Shown: positions 52,481 to 61,710 of the stretch, one piece after another
Numbering within the stretch: position 1 is the stretch's first letter
Layout: every line of letters starts with the position of its first letter
Origin: WRGT01 sp964450405
GTDB lineage: Bacteria; Spirochaetota; UBA4802; UBA5550
Length of the DNA: 64,000 nt
Direction: 5' to 3'
Assembly: GCA_964450405.1 (NCBI GenBank)
Contig: CAYVCQ010000014.1
Location: forward strand, 52,268-116,267
Notes under the pieces: generated by a model
Told to the model about the DNA's origin: nothing
What the model saw: the letters and a program-made list of their open reading frames with translations, nothing else
The model's database searches: none
Program-made: the position numbers and the translations under genes

Positions 52481-52533
52481 TTGACAGTTAATATTAACCA
52501 TATTAACTATCAAATAACATTGACCTGAATCAA
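52481..52533 (+). promoter_or_regulatory. promoter with two palindromes, Crp/Fnr gene
   Basis: TTGACA (52481-52486), 17-base spacer, TAACTA (52504-52509). The spacer begins with the perfect palindrome GTTAATATTAAC (52487-52498). Downstream, TTGACCTGAATCAA (52520-52533) has TTGA-N6-TCAA symmetry like Crp/Fnr sites. Autoregulation is likely but inferred. Confidence 0.55.
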
Positions 52534-52547
52534 GTCGAGAGGAAAAA

Positions 52548-53219
52548 ATGAAAATTTCTGAAGAAACTATATCTAAAAGTCTCTTTTTCGGCGGGCTTTC
52601 CCCTGAACAAATTTCAGGTATAGAAAAAAGAGGAAGAACCGAAGTTTTTAACAAAGATCAGATTATTTTTTTTGAAGCTGACAAGGGGGAGAAGTTTTTT
52701 TTCCTAATTGATGGTCTTGTTAAAATATATAAATCTGCTGATAATGATAGAGAAATTGTTCTTCGGCACATACGTCCCGGTGAAATGTTCGGTGAAGTAA
52801 TACTTTTTGAGTCAGAGACTTATCCCGTGAGCGCCACAGCATTGAGGGATAGCACACTCTTCTCAATAACACGCGAACATTTTCTGGAACTTTTCAGGGA
52901 TGAACAATTCCGGAAATATTTCACAGGAAACATTTTCAGAAAACTGCGGTATCTAGCTGATAAAGTGGCCTTCCTAAATGCATATGATGTTGAAGAGAGA
53001 TTTTTTTTATTTATTGAAGAACACTACGGAATCAAGCCGCTTATAAAAATTGATATTACAAAGGCTGAACTCGCTGATGGAATCGGTACAATTCCAGAAA
53101 CAATCTCAAGACTTATGGCCCGACTTAAATTAAACGACCTTGTCTTATGGAATAAAAATGAGATTAAATTGAATGTAGATTATGCCAGATCTGTAGTAGA
53201 TAAAATTAAAGAGATATAA
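52548..53219 (+). CDS. Crp/Fnr-family transcriptional regulator without cysteines
   Basis: A 223-residue regulator: cyclic-nucleotide-binding fold at 10-125 (FFLIDGLVKIYKSADNDRE, RPGEMFGEVILFESETYPVSATA), dimer helix, and a winged helix-turn-helix near 170-200 (ITKAELADGIGTIPETISRLMARL). It contains no cysteine, so it cannot carry an FNR-type iron-sulfur cluster; the sensor may instead use haem, a small ligand or cAMP. The ERGE-type phosphate cassette of true CRP is incomplete (GEMFGEVILFESETYPVSA). An HcpR-like redox or nitrosative-stress role is possible. Confidence 0.9.
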   Translation: MKISEETISKSLFFGGLSPEQISGIEKRGRTEVFNKDQIIFFEADKGEKFFFLIDGLVKIYKSADNDREIVLRHIRPGEMFGEVILFESETYPVSATALRDSTLFSITREHFLELFRDEQFRKYFTGNIFRKLRYLADKVAFLNAYDVEERFFLFIEEHYGIKPLIKIDITKAELADGIGTIPETISRLMARLKLNDLVLWNKNEIKLNVDYARSVVDKIKEI

Positions 53220-53230
53220 AGGGTGCATTA

Positions 53231-54511
53231 ATGCGGAAAGATATGAAGCATGTTGTGATAATCGGTGCCGGTTTTGCCGGGTTGTTTGCCGCAAAAAAAT
53301 TTTTCGGCAAATCTGTGAAGGTTACCCTGATTGATAAGAATAATTATCATACTTTTAATCCGCTGCTTTATCAGGTGGGAGCTGCAGAGATTGAACCTGA
53401 TCAGATTGCATACCCTGTAAGATCAGTAATAAGAGGAAAGGAAAACATAGATTTTCTGATGTCAGAGGTTAAGGAGATAAAATTCAAACAGCAGATTGTT
53501 GTAACTGATAAAATGAATGTTAATTATGATTATCTGATTATCGCTCCGGGGAGTAAAACAAATTATTTCGAAATCAAGGGCGCGGAGATCAATTCTATTA
53601 CACTTAAAACTCTCGATGATGCACTTTTCTTGCGGAATCATATACTGACTCTCTTTGAAAAAGCGGTAAAATGCAGCGATATCGACGAGAGAAAAAAATG
53701 TCTTACCTTTGTTATAACAGGTGGCGGACCAACCGGTGTTGAATTTGCCGGAGCTTTTGCCGAGCTTGTACATGGTCCCCTAAAAAAAGATTTTCCTCAG
53801 ATAAAATTATCAGACATCGATATAAGGCTTATTGATGCAGGTAAAAAAATACTCCCTGCATATAATGTTAAGTCGGGAAATTACGCGGCATGGAAGCTTG
53901 AAGCAAAGGGTGTCAATGTCATGCTTGAGTCGGAAGTTGTGAAGATAGATAAGGGGATTATCAGATTCCGCGACGGAGAGAGTATTAAATCTCATACTAT
54001 ACTCTGGACTGCCGGGGTTAGTGGCATGGAGTTTAAAAGTGATCTGAAGCTTAAAGAGGGATCGGATAAACGGCTGATTGTTGATGAAACACTGGGAATA
54101 CAGGGACTAAATAATGTTTTTGTATGCGGAGATCTTGCATACTTTGTTCAGGGTGGAGTCCCTCTGCCGATGAATGCTCCCGTTGCGACACAGCAGGGTG
54201 AACACGCGGCGCTTAATATTTTAAAACTCATATCGGGGAATAGACCTGATCCATTCAAGTATAGTGACCGCGGATCAATGGTTACATTGGGAAGAAACTC
54301 CGCCATAACAAAAATAAGAGGATTGGAGATTAGAGGATTTTCAGCCTGGATTTTATGGTTATTTATTCATATATTTTATCTCATTGGATTCAGAAACAAA
54401 ATTATTGTACTTATCAGCTGGTTTGGAGATTATATCTTTTTTGAAAGATCGGGTAGAATGATTATTCCATCTTCAGCTAACCCGGCAAACACGAAGGGGA
54501 CAAAGGTATAG
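53231..54511 (+). CDS. type II NADH dehydrogenase-like FAD oxidoreductase
   Basis: A 426-residue monotopic flavoenzyme that would pass electrons from NADH to quinone without pumping. FAD site VVIIGAGFAGLFAAKKF near 8-24, PLLYQVGAAEIEPDQIAYPVR (family signature), NADH site FVITGGGPTGVEFAG near 160-174, and FVCGDLAYF near the flavin; the hydrophobic C-terminal segment (SAWILWLFIHIFYLIGFRNK) attaches to the membrane. It starts 11 bases after the Crp/Fnr regulator gene, so the regulator probably controls it. Confidence 0.93.
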   Translation: MRKDMKHVVIIGAGFAGLFAAKKFFGKSVKVTLIDKNNYHTFNPLLYQVGAAEIEPDQIAYPVRSVIRGKENIDFLMSEVKEIKFKQQIVVTDKMNVNYDYLIIAPGSKTNYFEIKGAEINSITLKTLDDALFLRNHILTLFEKAVKCSDIDERKKCLTFVITGGGPTGVEFAGAFAELVHGPLKKDFPQIKLSDIDIRLIDAGKKILPAYNVKSGNYAAWKLEAKGVNVMLESEVVKIDKGIIRFRDGESIKSHTILWTAGVSGMEFKSDLKLKEGSDKRLIVDETLGIQGLNNVFVCGDLAYFVQGGVPLPMNAPVATQQGEHAALNILKLISGNRPDPFKYSDRGSMVTLGRNSAITKIRGLEIRGFSAWILWLFIHIFYLIGFRNKIIVLISWFGDYIFFERSGRMIIPSSANPANTKGTKV

Positions 54512-54675
54512 GTTGTAAAAGAAATTGTACTGCCGAAGAGGACTGTTCTGACTTCACCACTGTTCTCTCTCCATAAGTCTCCGGGATTAATGGATAATAC
54601 TGAATCTACTAAAAGTGTCCTCTTTAACAAAAAGTATTCAAAACACCCTGTTTAAATCAAAGGAAAGAAAAAAAA

Positions 54676-56022
54676 TTAAGATTTTTTTGCAGCCGGTCTG
54701 GATTTTTTAAGGTCAGAATATGCTATACTAAGCGATCCCTCATCGGCACCATCAACAAGACTTAGCTTACCCTCACCCAGCCTGGGATCAGTAACTGATA
54801 GCCATCCTTTTTTGGCCAATCCCAATTTTGACTGAATCTGTAAAACCGTTTCGTTTAATTTACTTCTGAAAAACGGATTAATGCTCCTGCCGGCAACATC
54901 CAGGATTTTCTCAACAGCATGGACATCACCGCAAGTCGAAAGAGCATCAACGGCTCCATTTACAATATCATCATCACTATGCTCAAGAAGTGATAAAAGA
55001 AAACTGGAAAACCTTTCATCCCCTAGTTTTTTTAACGTGTCCAGAATATTTAGTCGGAAAGATTCTTCATGAACGTTGTGAAACTCCTGAATGAGAGAAT
55101 CTGCTGCTTTCCTGAAATTACGTTTCCCCACATCTCTCAGGGCATCCAACAACAGGTTGTCCCCTTCAATTTTTCTTTCACGAACAAGTTTTACAACATG
55201 ATAAAATCCTTCTATCCCTAAATATTTCGCGGCTTTATACTGAACCATATAATCCCAATCACTAACAGATGACTTAAGCATGTCGTTAATCTCTTTGTCC
55301 TTCCTGTAGTTTTCCAGCAGCATTTTCAGATTAAGCAGCTTGACATTTGCAACCTTATCATACTTTATATTGTTTATATGCAGTTTTTTAAAATCATTAT
55401 CAGAAATTATAAATTTAGATATTGAGACCATTTTATCCAGAATTGAGATTATTGATGCATATGAAATACTTTTCGACTTAATGTCAGTTACACATATGCT
55501 GTTATTCGATAGACTTAAATGATATGAATTTTCAGAAAGTGATATTATTTTCTCTCTTATTCCAAAAGTTAGAATTGCAATAACTTTATCCGGTCTCTTC
55601 GCAACATTAATGTCCAGAAGTGAATCAAAAATATCATCTCCACTTTTAACAAGTCCACTGTCCAAAGAGAAATCTGCGGCAACAGTTTTTTCACCCTTAG
55701 AAGTGATGCTAAATTGTTTTTTATCTGAATTGTCAAACCAGATGCTGATTTCTAAAATCGCGGATTTTTTCCAGCATAAAAAAACAGGCAATCCCTCAAT
55801 TTCCCCTTCGCCCTTCGGATAACCTAGAAATCCACCTTTTACATATTTCAGGTTATGCGTATGTGCCACTGCATTCAATACAACACTTCTTGTACCTGAA
55901 TATCCATTTTTCCAGATTAAGATGAAATCACTAAAAAATGCCATCGCAAAAGACATGACAATAGCAAAACCAATAGGTAAAAAAACAGCCATCAAGAGAT
56001 ATATAATGTTATATGAATCCAT
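54676..56022 (-). CDS. membrane-anchored HEAT-repeat-like protein, paralogue 1
   Basis: A 448-residue protein of unknown function. An N-terminal membrane helix (IIYLLMAVFLPIGFAIVMSF) is followed by a mixed domain (AHTHNLKYVKGGFLGYPKGE, GLPVFLCWKK) that is partly beta, and from about residue 250 to 400 by HEAT-like helical pairs (LLDALRDVGKRNFRKAADSL, DDDIVNGAVDALSTCGDVHA). The C-terminal 50 residues are acidic and then basic. It is strongly similar to the adjacent gene at 56203-57597. The combination was not recognised. Confidence 0.7.
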   Translation of the reverse strand: MDSYNIIYLLMAVFLPIGFAIVMSFAMAFFSDFILIWKNGYSGTRSVVLNAVAHTHNLKYVKGGFLGYPKGEGEIEGLPVFLCWKKSAILEISIWFDNSDKKQFSITSKGEKTVAADFSLDSGLVKSGDDIFDSLLDINVAKRPDKVIAILTFGIREKIISLSENSYHLSLSNNSICVTDIKSKSISYASIISILDKMVSISKFIISDNDFKKLHINNIKYDKVANVKLLNLKMLLENYRKDKEINDMLKSSVSDWDYMVQYKAAKYLGIEGFYHVVKLVRERKIEGDNLLLDALRDVGKRNFRKAADSLIQEFHNVHEESFRLNILDTLKKLGDERFSSFLLSLLEHSDDDIVNGAVDALSTCGDVHAVEKILDVAGRSINPFFRSKLNETVLQIQSKLGLAKKGWLSVTDPRLGEGKLSLVDGADEGSLSIAYSDLKKSRPAAKKS

Positions 56023-56126
56023 GTTCTGTATCCGTTTGTTCGCGATTTGAATGAAGCATTATTCATTTTGCCATGATTTCAGATATGGTGAATTGCATCG
56101 CTGCAAAAATTAAGTTTTATCGCAAG

Positions 56127-56190
56127 TACTCATAAAGTGATATTCTGCCTCTGCCGCATCGAAGGCGTGACGGAGACAGAATATCACTGG
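56127..56190. repeat. hairpin element related to those at 12063 and 61375
   Basis: GTGATATTCTG (56137-56147) / CAGAATATCAC (56177-56187) arms, followed on the + strand by TTTTTT. It begins TACTCATAAA and ends CGGAGACAGAATATCACTGG, which matches 18 of 20 bases of 61389-61408. It lies between two - strand paralogues, though its T run is on the + strand. Confidence 0.65.
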
Positions 56191-56202
56191 TTTTTTACAT
56201 TG

Positions 56203-57597
56203 TTAAGATTTATCTGCAGCTGGTTTGGTTTTCTTAAAACCGGAATCTGCAATGCTAAGCGATCCCTCATCGGCGTCATCAGCAAGACTTAGCTTACCCT
56301 CACCCAGCCTGAGATCAGAAACTGACAGCCATCCTTTTTTGGCCAATCCCAATTTTGTCTGAATCTGTAAAACCGTTTCGTTTAATTTACTTCTGAAAAA
56401 CGGATTAATGCTCCTGTCGGCAACATCCAGGATTTTCTCAACTGCATGAACATCACCGCAAGTAGAAAGAGCATCAACAGCTCCATTTACAATATCATTA
56501 TCCCTATGCTCAAGAAGTGATAAAAGAAAACTGGAAAACCTTTCATCCCCGAGTTTTTTTAACATGTCCAGAATATTTAGCTGTAAAGGTTCTTCATGAA
56601 TGTTGTGAAAATCCCGAATGAGAGAATCTGCTGCTTTCTTTAAATTACGTTTCCCCACACCCTTCAGGGCATCCCACAATATGTTATCCACTTCAGTTGT
56701 ACTTTCATGAACAAGTTTTATAACACTATCAAATCCTTCTACCCCTATATTTTTCCCGACTTTATACTGAACCGTATATTCCCTTTTAATACCAGAGGAC
56801 TTAAGCATCTTATTAAAAATAGATGGCTTATGTATATCTTCAATTATAAATGACTTAAGTATCTCTTCAATCACTTTGTCCTTCCCGTAATCCGGCAGCA
56901 GCATTTCCAGATTATGTAGTTTGACATTTGCAATCGCATCATACTTTATATTCTCAGCATACAATTTCTTAAAATCATTATTAGACATTATACATTTTGA
57001 GATAGAGACCATTTTATCAAGGATTGCGATTATAGATTCATATGAAATACTTTTCGCAATAATTTCTGTTACACATATACTGTTATTCGATAGACTTAAA
57101 TGATATGAATTTTCAGCAATTGATATTATTTCCTTTCTTAATTTTAAAGTTAGAAGTGCAATTACTTTTTTCGGGCTCTTCGCAACTTTAATATCCAGAA
57201 GTGAATCAAAAATGTCATCTCCACTTTTAACAAGTTTGCTGTCTGGAAAGTAATCTCCGGTAAGAGTTTTTTTACCCCTGGAAGTAATAATAAATTTTTC
57301 TTGACCTGAATTGTTATACCTGATGCTGATTTCTAAAATTTTGGATTTTATCCATTTTCCAGATCCTTTTTTCCAGCATAAAAAAACAGGTAATCCCTCA
57401 ATTTCCCCTTCAAACATCGGATAACCTAAAAATGCACCTTTTATATATTTAAGGCCATGTTTATGTGCCACTGCATTTAATACTTCATTTCTTGTTGTTA
57501 TTGAGTTCTTATTCCCCCCGGGGAAGATGGTGGAGATAGCAACAAGAAAATATAATGAAATAATAGAGAGTGCTATTTGAATTATTACAACATCCAT
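56203..57597 (-). CDS. membrane-anchored HEAT-repeat-like protein, paralogue 2
   Basis: A 464-residue paralogue of the preceding gene with the same plan: N-terminal helix (IIQIALSIISLYFLVAI), the segment HKHGLKYIKGAFLGYPMFEG and GLPVFLCWKK, a central region, and HEAT-like repeats ending in DDIVNGAVDALSTCGDV-type sequence that is almost identical in both copies. It has about 17 extra residues (SFIIEDIHKPSIFNKMLK region) in the middle. The near-identity of the C-terminal 130 residues versus the diverged middle suggests recent duplication with gene conversion of the 3' half. Confidence 0.7.
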   Translation of the reverse strand: MDVVIIQIALSIISLYFLVAISTIFPGGNKNSITTRNEVLNAVAHKHGLKYIKGAFLGYPMFEGEIEGLPVFLCWKKGSGKWIKSKILEISIRYNNSGQEKFIITSRGKKTLTGDYFPDSKLVKSGDDIFDSLLDIKVAKSPKKVIALLTLKLRKEIISIAENSYHLSLSNNSICVTEIIAKSISYESIIAILDKMVSISKCIMSNNDFKKLYAENIKYDAIANVKLHNLEMLLPDYGKDKVIEEILKSFIIEDIHKPSIFNKMLKSSGIKREYTVQYKVGKNIGVEGFDSVIKLVHESTTEVDNILWDALKGVGKRNLKKAADSLIRDFHNIHEEPLQLNILDMLKKLGDERFSSFLLSLLEHRDNDIVNGAVDALSTCGDVHAVEKILDVADRSINPFFRSKLNETVLQIQTKLGLAKKGWLSVSDLRLGEGKLSLADDADEGSLSIADSGFKKTKPAADKS

Positions 57598-57751
57598 TTT
57601 CTATACCCTGCTGTTCGAGATTTAATTTAAACAGGAAGTATTAAAGAAATAATGTCAAGAAGGATACTGATTCGTTCTGTCGATAGCATTCAGCGTATCC
57701 TGTAAACTCCACGGCTTTGGCATATTATTCTCTGAGGTTTAGCGCAGCTTC

Positions 57752-57794
57752 AAAAAAAAAGAGATGAGATTGTTACTCCTTGCCCCATCTCATC
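57752..57794 (-). terminator. rho-independent terminator
   Basis: On the - strand GATGAGAT (57787-57794) pairs with ATCTCATC (57763-57770), followed by TC and nine T; it lies 34 bases after the hydrolase-like gene. Confidence 0.85.
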
Positions 57795-57827
57795 ATGGGG
57801 AAAGGTGCCGAGGGCGGAAAGGGGCGT

Positions 57828-58589
57828 CTAGCATCCATCCATAATGTAGTTCAGCATAACAGTTCTATACTCATGATTCTTGCTTACAATCAGAGGATAA
57901 TTTGCGCTGCTGAATAGGTGAACCTGTGCTTTTCTGAACGAAGAAACCGCATCTTTCAATCTATCCTCCATGTCTGGGAGAAGATCATATCCGCCGCTTC
58001 CTGCAAGAAGTACAGGGCAGCTTATATCTCCGGCACTACCGTGGAGATATTTTCCACCATACTCCATGAAATCTTCATGCATAGCACTGTCTTCTTCGAG
58101 AACTTTTTCCCATTTTGAACCGTTCATTGACTGGAAGAAAGATTTAGCGCCGGTGTTTTTTGCGTTTTCTCTATAATGCTGTATGCTGTGCAAATAATTC
58201 AGGTCGGGTTCAACTCCAGGAAGACTCTCCGCGATTATACTTCTGACAAGTGAAGGATTAATGAGAGCTACGTTTAAAGCTACAAGGGCTCCTCCACCTA
58301 TGCCTAAGATGGAGGTTTTTTTAAATTTTTCTTTTTCGCAAAGTTCTGAAATGGCTATTGCGTTGCTTATCCAGAAATTATTCCCCGGGTCAACTGAGGA
58401 TGGTGATTTTCCATGACCGGAAAGATCTACTGTCATTGTGTTAAAATAGCTTGAATAGAATTTTATCTCTGAATCAAATATTTTTGATGATTGACCATTA
58501 TCATGAATAAGGAGTACATTGTTGATATTACTCTTAGAGTTATATATATTATAATATATTTTGTTGTTTTTATTCTTGTAGGATGACAT
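57828..58589 (-). CDS. alpha/beta-hydrolase fold protein lacking nucleophile
   Basis: A 253-residue protein with the alpha/beta-hydrolase fold: oxyanion strand VLLIHDNGQSS, TVDLSGHGKS after strand 4, and the elbow region ILGIGGGALVALNVAL. In active enzymes the elbow is GxSxG; here it is GIGGG with glycine 98 in place of serine. The final catalytic histidine, usually in a GH-F/P context near the end, reads SSANYPLIVSKNHE. It is likely non-catalytic, perhaps a ligand sensor or binding protein. Confidence 0.8.
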   Translation of the reverse strand: MSSYKNKNNKIYYNIYNSKSNINNVLLIHDNGQSSKIFDSEIKFYSSYFNTMTVDLSGHGKSPSSVDPGNNFWISNAIAISELCEKEKFKKTSILGIGGGALVALNVALINPSLVRSIIAESLPGVEPDLNYLHSIQHYRENAKNTGAKSFFQSMNGSKWEKVLEEDSAMHEDFMEYGGKYLHGSAGDISCPVLLAGSGGYDLLPDMEDRLKDAVSSFRKAQVHLFSSANYPLIVSKNHEYRTVMLNYIMDGC

Positions 58590-58893
58590 ATTTTGATCCT
58601 GTATATTTATTTTTTAAGTATTAGACAGGAATAAATAGTTTGGTTTAATTTTCAATAAATTTATATCGCCGTATTAAAAACTTCGTTATTATTAAAGAAT
58701 ATTACCTTTTTTCGAAAAATTTGTTATTTTCAAAGCATAATCTTCCATTCCAAGGTGGTTATTATATGGGGAGTTTTGCAGGTTGAGAGGCTTAAATTGT
58801 TGATATTTTTAAGAGGAATTAGAACCTTTTACTTGTCATCATGGAGTCTGTTTTTTATATAAAGTTTCTTTTAGACAAATTTTTAAGGTGTAA
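58590..58893 (+). promoter_or_regulatory. intergenic region with predicted kinase promoter
   Basis: About 300 AT-rich bases between divergent genes. A promoter for the + strand kinase is seen: TTGTCA (58833-58838), 17-base spacer, TATATA (58856-58861). Nothing else was recognised. Confidence 0.5.
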
Positions 58894-61293
58894 ATGGAAG
58901 ATGTTAAAAAATTGAAAAAAACTGACGATTTTAAGAATCTAAACGAAAAATTCAGACTGCATTATGCTCTGACCCTTGAGTGTGTCAAAATACTGCCATG
59001 GGAATTTGATGTTGCTTCATTGAAAATTGATAATGTATTCGGCATGAATATACTTTTTTCAGAGAGTAATGACAAAGTCGATTTTCAGAAATGGCTGGAA
59101 ATGATGCATCCTGAAGATAAAGTTATGGTTCTGCCCTCTATAAAAATGATTATAGATGGGACGATTAATGAGACTGCATTTGAGTACAGAATCAAAAAAG
59201 AATCCGGTGAATATATCTGGATAAAAACTATTGCTAAAATAAGGCAAAGAGATGAGTCGGGAAAACCTTCAATAATTACCGGTGTCAATCAGGACATAAC
59301 TGAGAGTAAACTTCTAGAGTTTCAAAACATAAAAAGAGAAAAAAAAATCAGAGATAGTGAAAGCAGGCTAAAAAATGCCATGAAGATGGGGAAAATGTCC
59401 CCATGGGAATATGATTTCAAATCCGGAGCGATAACCTCAGACAGAGAAATGGCAGTTTTATGGGGTTTTACTGAAAATTATGACAGGGCCGATCTTATTA
59501 CACCTGAAATGCTCGGCAGGAATATTCATCCGGATGATCGAATATCTGTATTGGATAAATTTCGTAAATCCGTTGAAAACAAAGAAGGCTTTGAATTTAC
59601 ATTTCGAATTGTTGTAAATGATATAGTAAAATATGTTCATTATCTTGGCGAAGTTATTTTTTCTGAAAATGGCAGTCCCTCAAAATTTGTGGGAGTAGCT
59701 CAGGATATTACTAAAATGAAGCATCTTGAAGATTCGCTTGCCAGACAGTATGAGGGTTTAAGATTTATTGCCGAGAAGGCAGGGATAGGTTTGTGGGAAT
59801 TCAATACCCGGGAAAATTTCGTCTACACAATAACCAGCGATTATAGTAATACAGAACCGGACAGCATATACGGAAAAATGCCCGTAGTTAAGTTTATGGA
59901 GAGAATTCATCCCGAAGATTTTGAGATGTTTCAGTCCAAGCTTGATCTCCATGGAGAAAAAGGTGGCGATGTAAGCGATTTTGATATCCGTATCAACACT
60001 GAAAGGGATATATACAGGTGGTACCATATAACAGCTGTTATTGATAAGCATGATGATTCCGGAAAACCCCTTATATACAAAGGACTTTATCAGGATATAA
60101 CTGAGAAGAAGGAAATTGAAGGGAGATTGTACCAATCTCAAAAAATGGAAGCTATCGGCAGACTAGCTGGCGGGATTGCTCACGATTTTAATAATATTTT
60201 ACAGGTTATTCTGGGTTACGGCAGTCTTGCACTTATGGATGCCGAAGATAACAGTGATATGCTGGAGAACATCGGTCATATTGTCGACTCGGGTGAAAAG
60301 GCAAAAAGCCTGGTCCGCCAGCTTTTACTTTTTGCAAGAAGAGAAAAGTTCAGACCGAGTCCTGTGGCTCTGAATGAACTCGCCGCCGGTTTTATTATTA
60401 TGCTTAAACGTGTTATAGGAGAAAACATTTCTCTTGTCTTTAATCCCGATACACAGCTTAGCTATATCCATGGAGATGCAGGTCAGCTTGAGCAGATCTT
60501 TATGAATTTATGCATAAATTCAAGGGATGCCATTGATTCAAGTGATTCAATAAGCGGCAGCGGTTCAATAATAATAAAAACAAAAAATTTAACAGTTGAG
60601 GAATACTGGCCATGTTACGACAACCGGATACCTCCGGGTAAATATGTAATGCTAAGTGTATATGACAATGGATCAGGAATTTCCAGTGAGAGTTTTAATC
60701 AGATTTTTGAACCGTTTTTCACAACTAAAGATAAGAACAGAGGAACGGGGCTTGGTCTTGCAACAGTTTATTCTATTGTTAAACAGCATAATGGATATAT
60801 TGATGTTCATAGTATCGAGGGGAAGGGGACTACGTTTTCTATATATTTTCCTGTATATGGAGAAAAAATAATCAATGCATTGAATGATGAAAAGGATTCA
60901 CCATGGAATCGCCCTGAAGGTGGTGAAACTGTACTTCTTGCAGAGGATGATGATCTTATCAGAAAATACACAAAGCGTATACTCGTCGATTCAGGATTCA
61001 GTGTGATTATTGCAGAAGATGGAGAGATGGCAGTTAAACTTTTCAATGAGAATAAAAATGATATAGATATTTTAATCTTTGATGTTGTTATGCCGAAGAA
61101 AAACGGATGGGATGTTTATAATGCAATAGGGGGTATTAAGAATAAAATCCCCGTAGTATTCTTTAGCGGTTATGATCAGAATCTTCTTCCGATTGATATA
61201 CCGGATGGTATACCTATGAAATATGTGCAGAAGCCCTTTAAATATTATACAATCATAAAGGCTATCCATGATCTGCTTGATAAAAAGAAGTAG
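58894..61293 (+). CDS. PAS/PAC hybrid histidine kinase/response regulator
   Basis: A 799-residue soluble hybrid kinase with three PAS-PAC sensor units of the PAS_3 type, each ending in a PAC block (SGEYIWIKTIAKIRQRDESG, GSPSKFVGVAQDITKMK, DIYRWYHITAVIDKHDDSG). H-box GIAHDFNNILQVILGYGS, ATPase motifs (QIFMNLCINSRDAI, VYDNGSGI, GTGLGLATVYSIV) and a C-terminal receiver with AEDDD and phospho-acceptor LIFDVVMPKKNGWD complete it. No membrane helix. Its sensing role is unknown. It ends with a T-rich hairpin. Confidence 0.92.
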   Translation: MEDVKKLKKTDDFKNLNEKFRLHYALTLECVKILPWEFDVASLKIDNVFGMNILFSESNDKVDFQKWLEMMHPEDKVMVLPSIKMIIDGTINETAFEYRIKKESGEYIWIKTIAKIRQRDESGKPSIITGVNQDITESKLLEFQNIKREKKIRDSESRLKNAMKMGKMSPWEYDFKSGAITSDREMAVLWGFTENYDRADLITPEMLGRNIHPDDRISVLDKFRKSVENKEGFEFTFRIVVNDIVKYVHYLGEVIFSENGSPSKFVGVAQDITKMKHLEDSLARQYEGLRFIAEKAGIGLWEFNTRENFVYTITSDYSNTEPDSIYGKMPVVKFMERIHPEDFEMFQSKLDLHGEKGGDVSDFDIRINTERDIYRWYHITAVIDKHDDSGKPLIYKGLYQDITEKKEIEGRLYQSQKMEAIGRLAGGIAHDFNNILQVILGYGSLALMDAEDNSDMLENIGHIVDSGEKAKSLVRQLLLFARREKFRPSPVALNELAAGFIIMLKRVIGENISLVFNPDTQLSYIHGDAGQLEQIFMNLCINSRDAIDSSDSISGSGSIIIKTKNLTVEEYWPCYDNRIPPGKYVMLSVYDNGSGISSESFNQIFEPFFTTKDKNRGTGLGLATVYSIVKQHNGYIDVHSIEGKGTTFSIYFPVYGEKIINALNDEKDSPWNRPEGGETVLLAEDDDLIRKYTKRILVDSGFSVIIAEDGEMAVKLFNENKNDIDILIFDVVMPKKNGWDVYNAIGGIKNKIPVVFFSGYDQNLLPIDIPDGIPMKYVQKPFKYYTIIKAIHDLLDKKK

Positions 61294-61374
61294 GTGAGAA
61301 CTTTTCACATTGCTTCTTTTTATCATCTTCATTTCAAATATTTGTACTAATTCAGAAAATTGCTATTATGTAAC

Positions 61375-61428
61375 TACTCATAAACCGGCGGAGACAAAAT
61401 ACCACTGGCTTATGAGCAGCAAATATTT
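61375..61428 (+). terminator. hairpin terminator, dispersed element
   Basis: CTCATAA (61377-61383) / TTATGAG (61410-61416) with partial inner pairing, followed by ATATTTTTATTTT; ends the kinase transcript and faces the convergent hypC. Shares sequence with 56127-56190 and with the priA terminator. Confidence 0.6.
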
Positions 61429-61680
61429 TTATTTTGTGCCGGATGCGGCAGCATTCTCTTTTTCCAGAATTGCATAATATTCAGCCCATGTCTCTTCAAT
61501 TGCCCGAGCCTCTTCTTCGTCAAGCTTTTCTATTATAAATCCCGCATGAACAAGAACTTTGTCATTTAGTTTTATATCCGGCATCATGGCGTAGTTAACC
61601 TGTGTAGCCACTCCATTTGCCATTGCTATAGCATAAGTGTCATCAATTTGTGTTATTGTCATCGGTATTGCAAGGCACAT
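61429..61680 (-). CDS. hypC: hydrogenase maturation chaperone HypC
   Basis: An 83-residue HypC/HybG chaperone that with HypD carries the Fe(CN)2CO unit to NiFe-hydrogenase large subunits. It begins MCLAIPM with the essential Cys2 and continues DKVLVHAGFIIEKLDEEEA, the family's C-terminal pattern. It is third in the hypD-hypE-hypC order, separated from hypE by a G/C-rich repeat. Confidence 0.95.
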   Translation of the reverse strand: MCLAIPMTITQIDDTYAIAMANGVATQVNYAMMPDIKLNDKVLVHAGFIIEKLDEEEARAIEETWAEYYAILEKENAAASGTK

Positions 61681-61710
61681 ATTTTTTCTCCTGTTTCTTT
61701 TTATTTATTC

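Noticed and set aside
54430..54655. Small frames after the NDH-2 gene on both strands
   Set aside because: The + strand frame has no start with a ribosome site and the - strand frame overlaps the gene end; neither looks conserved.
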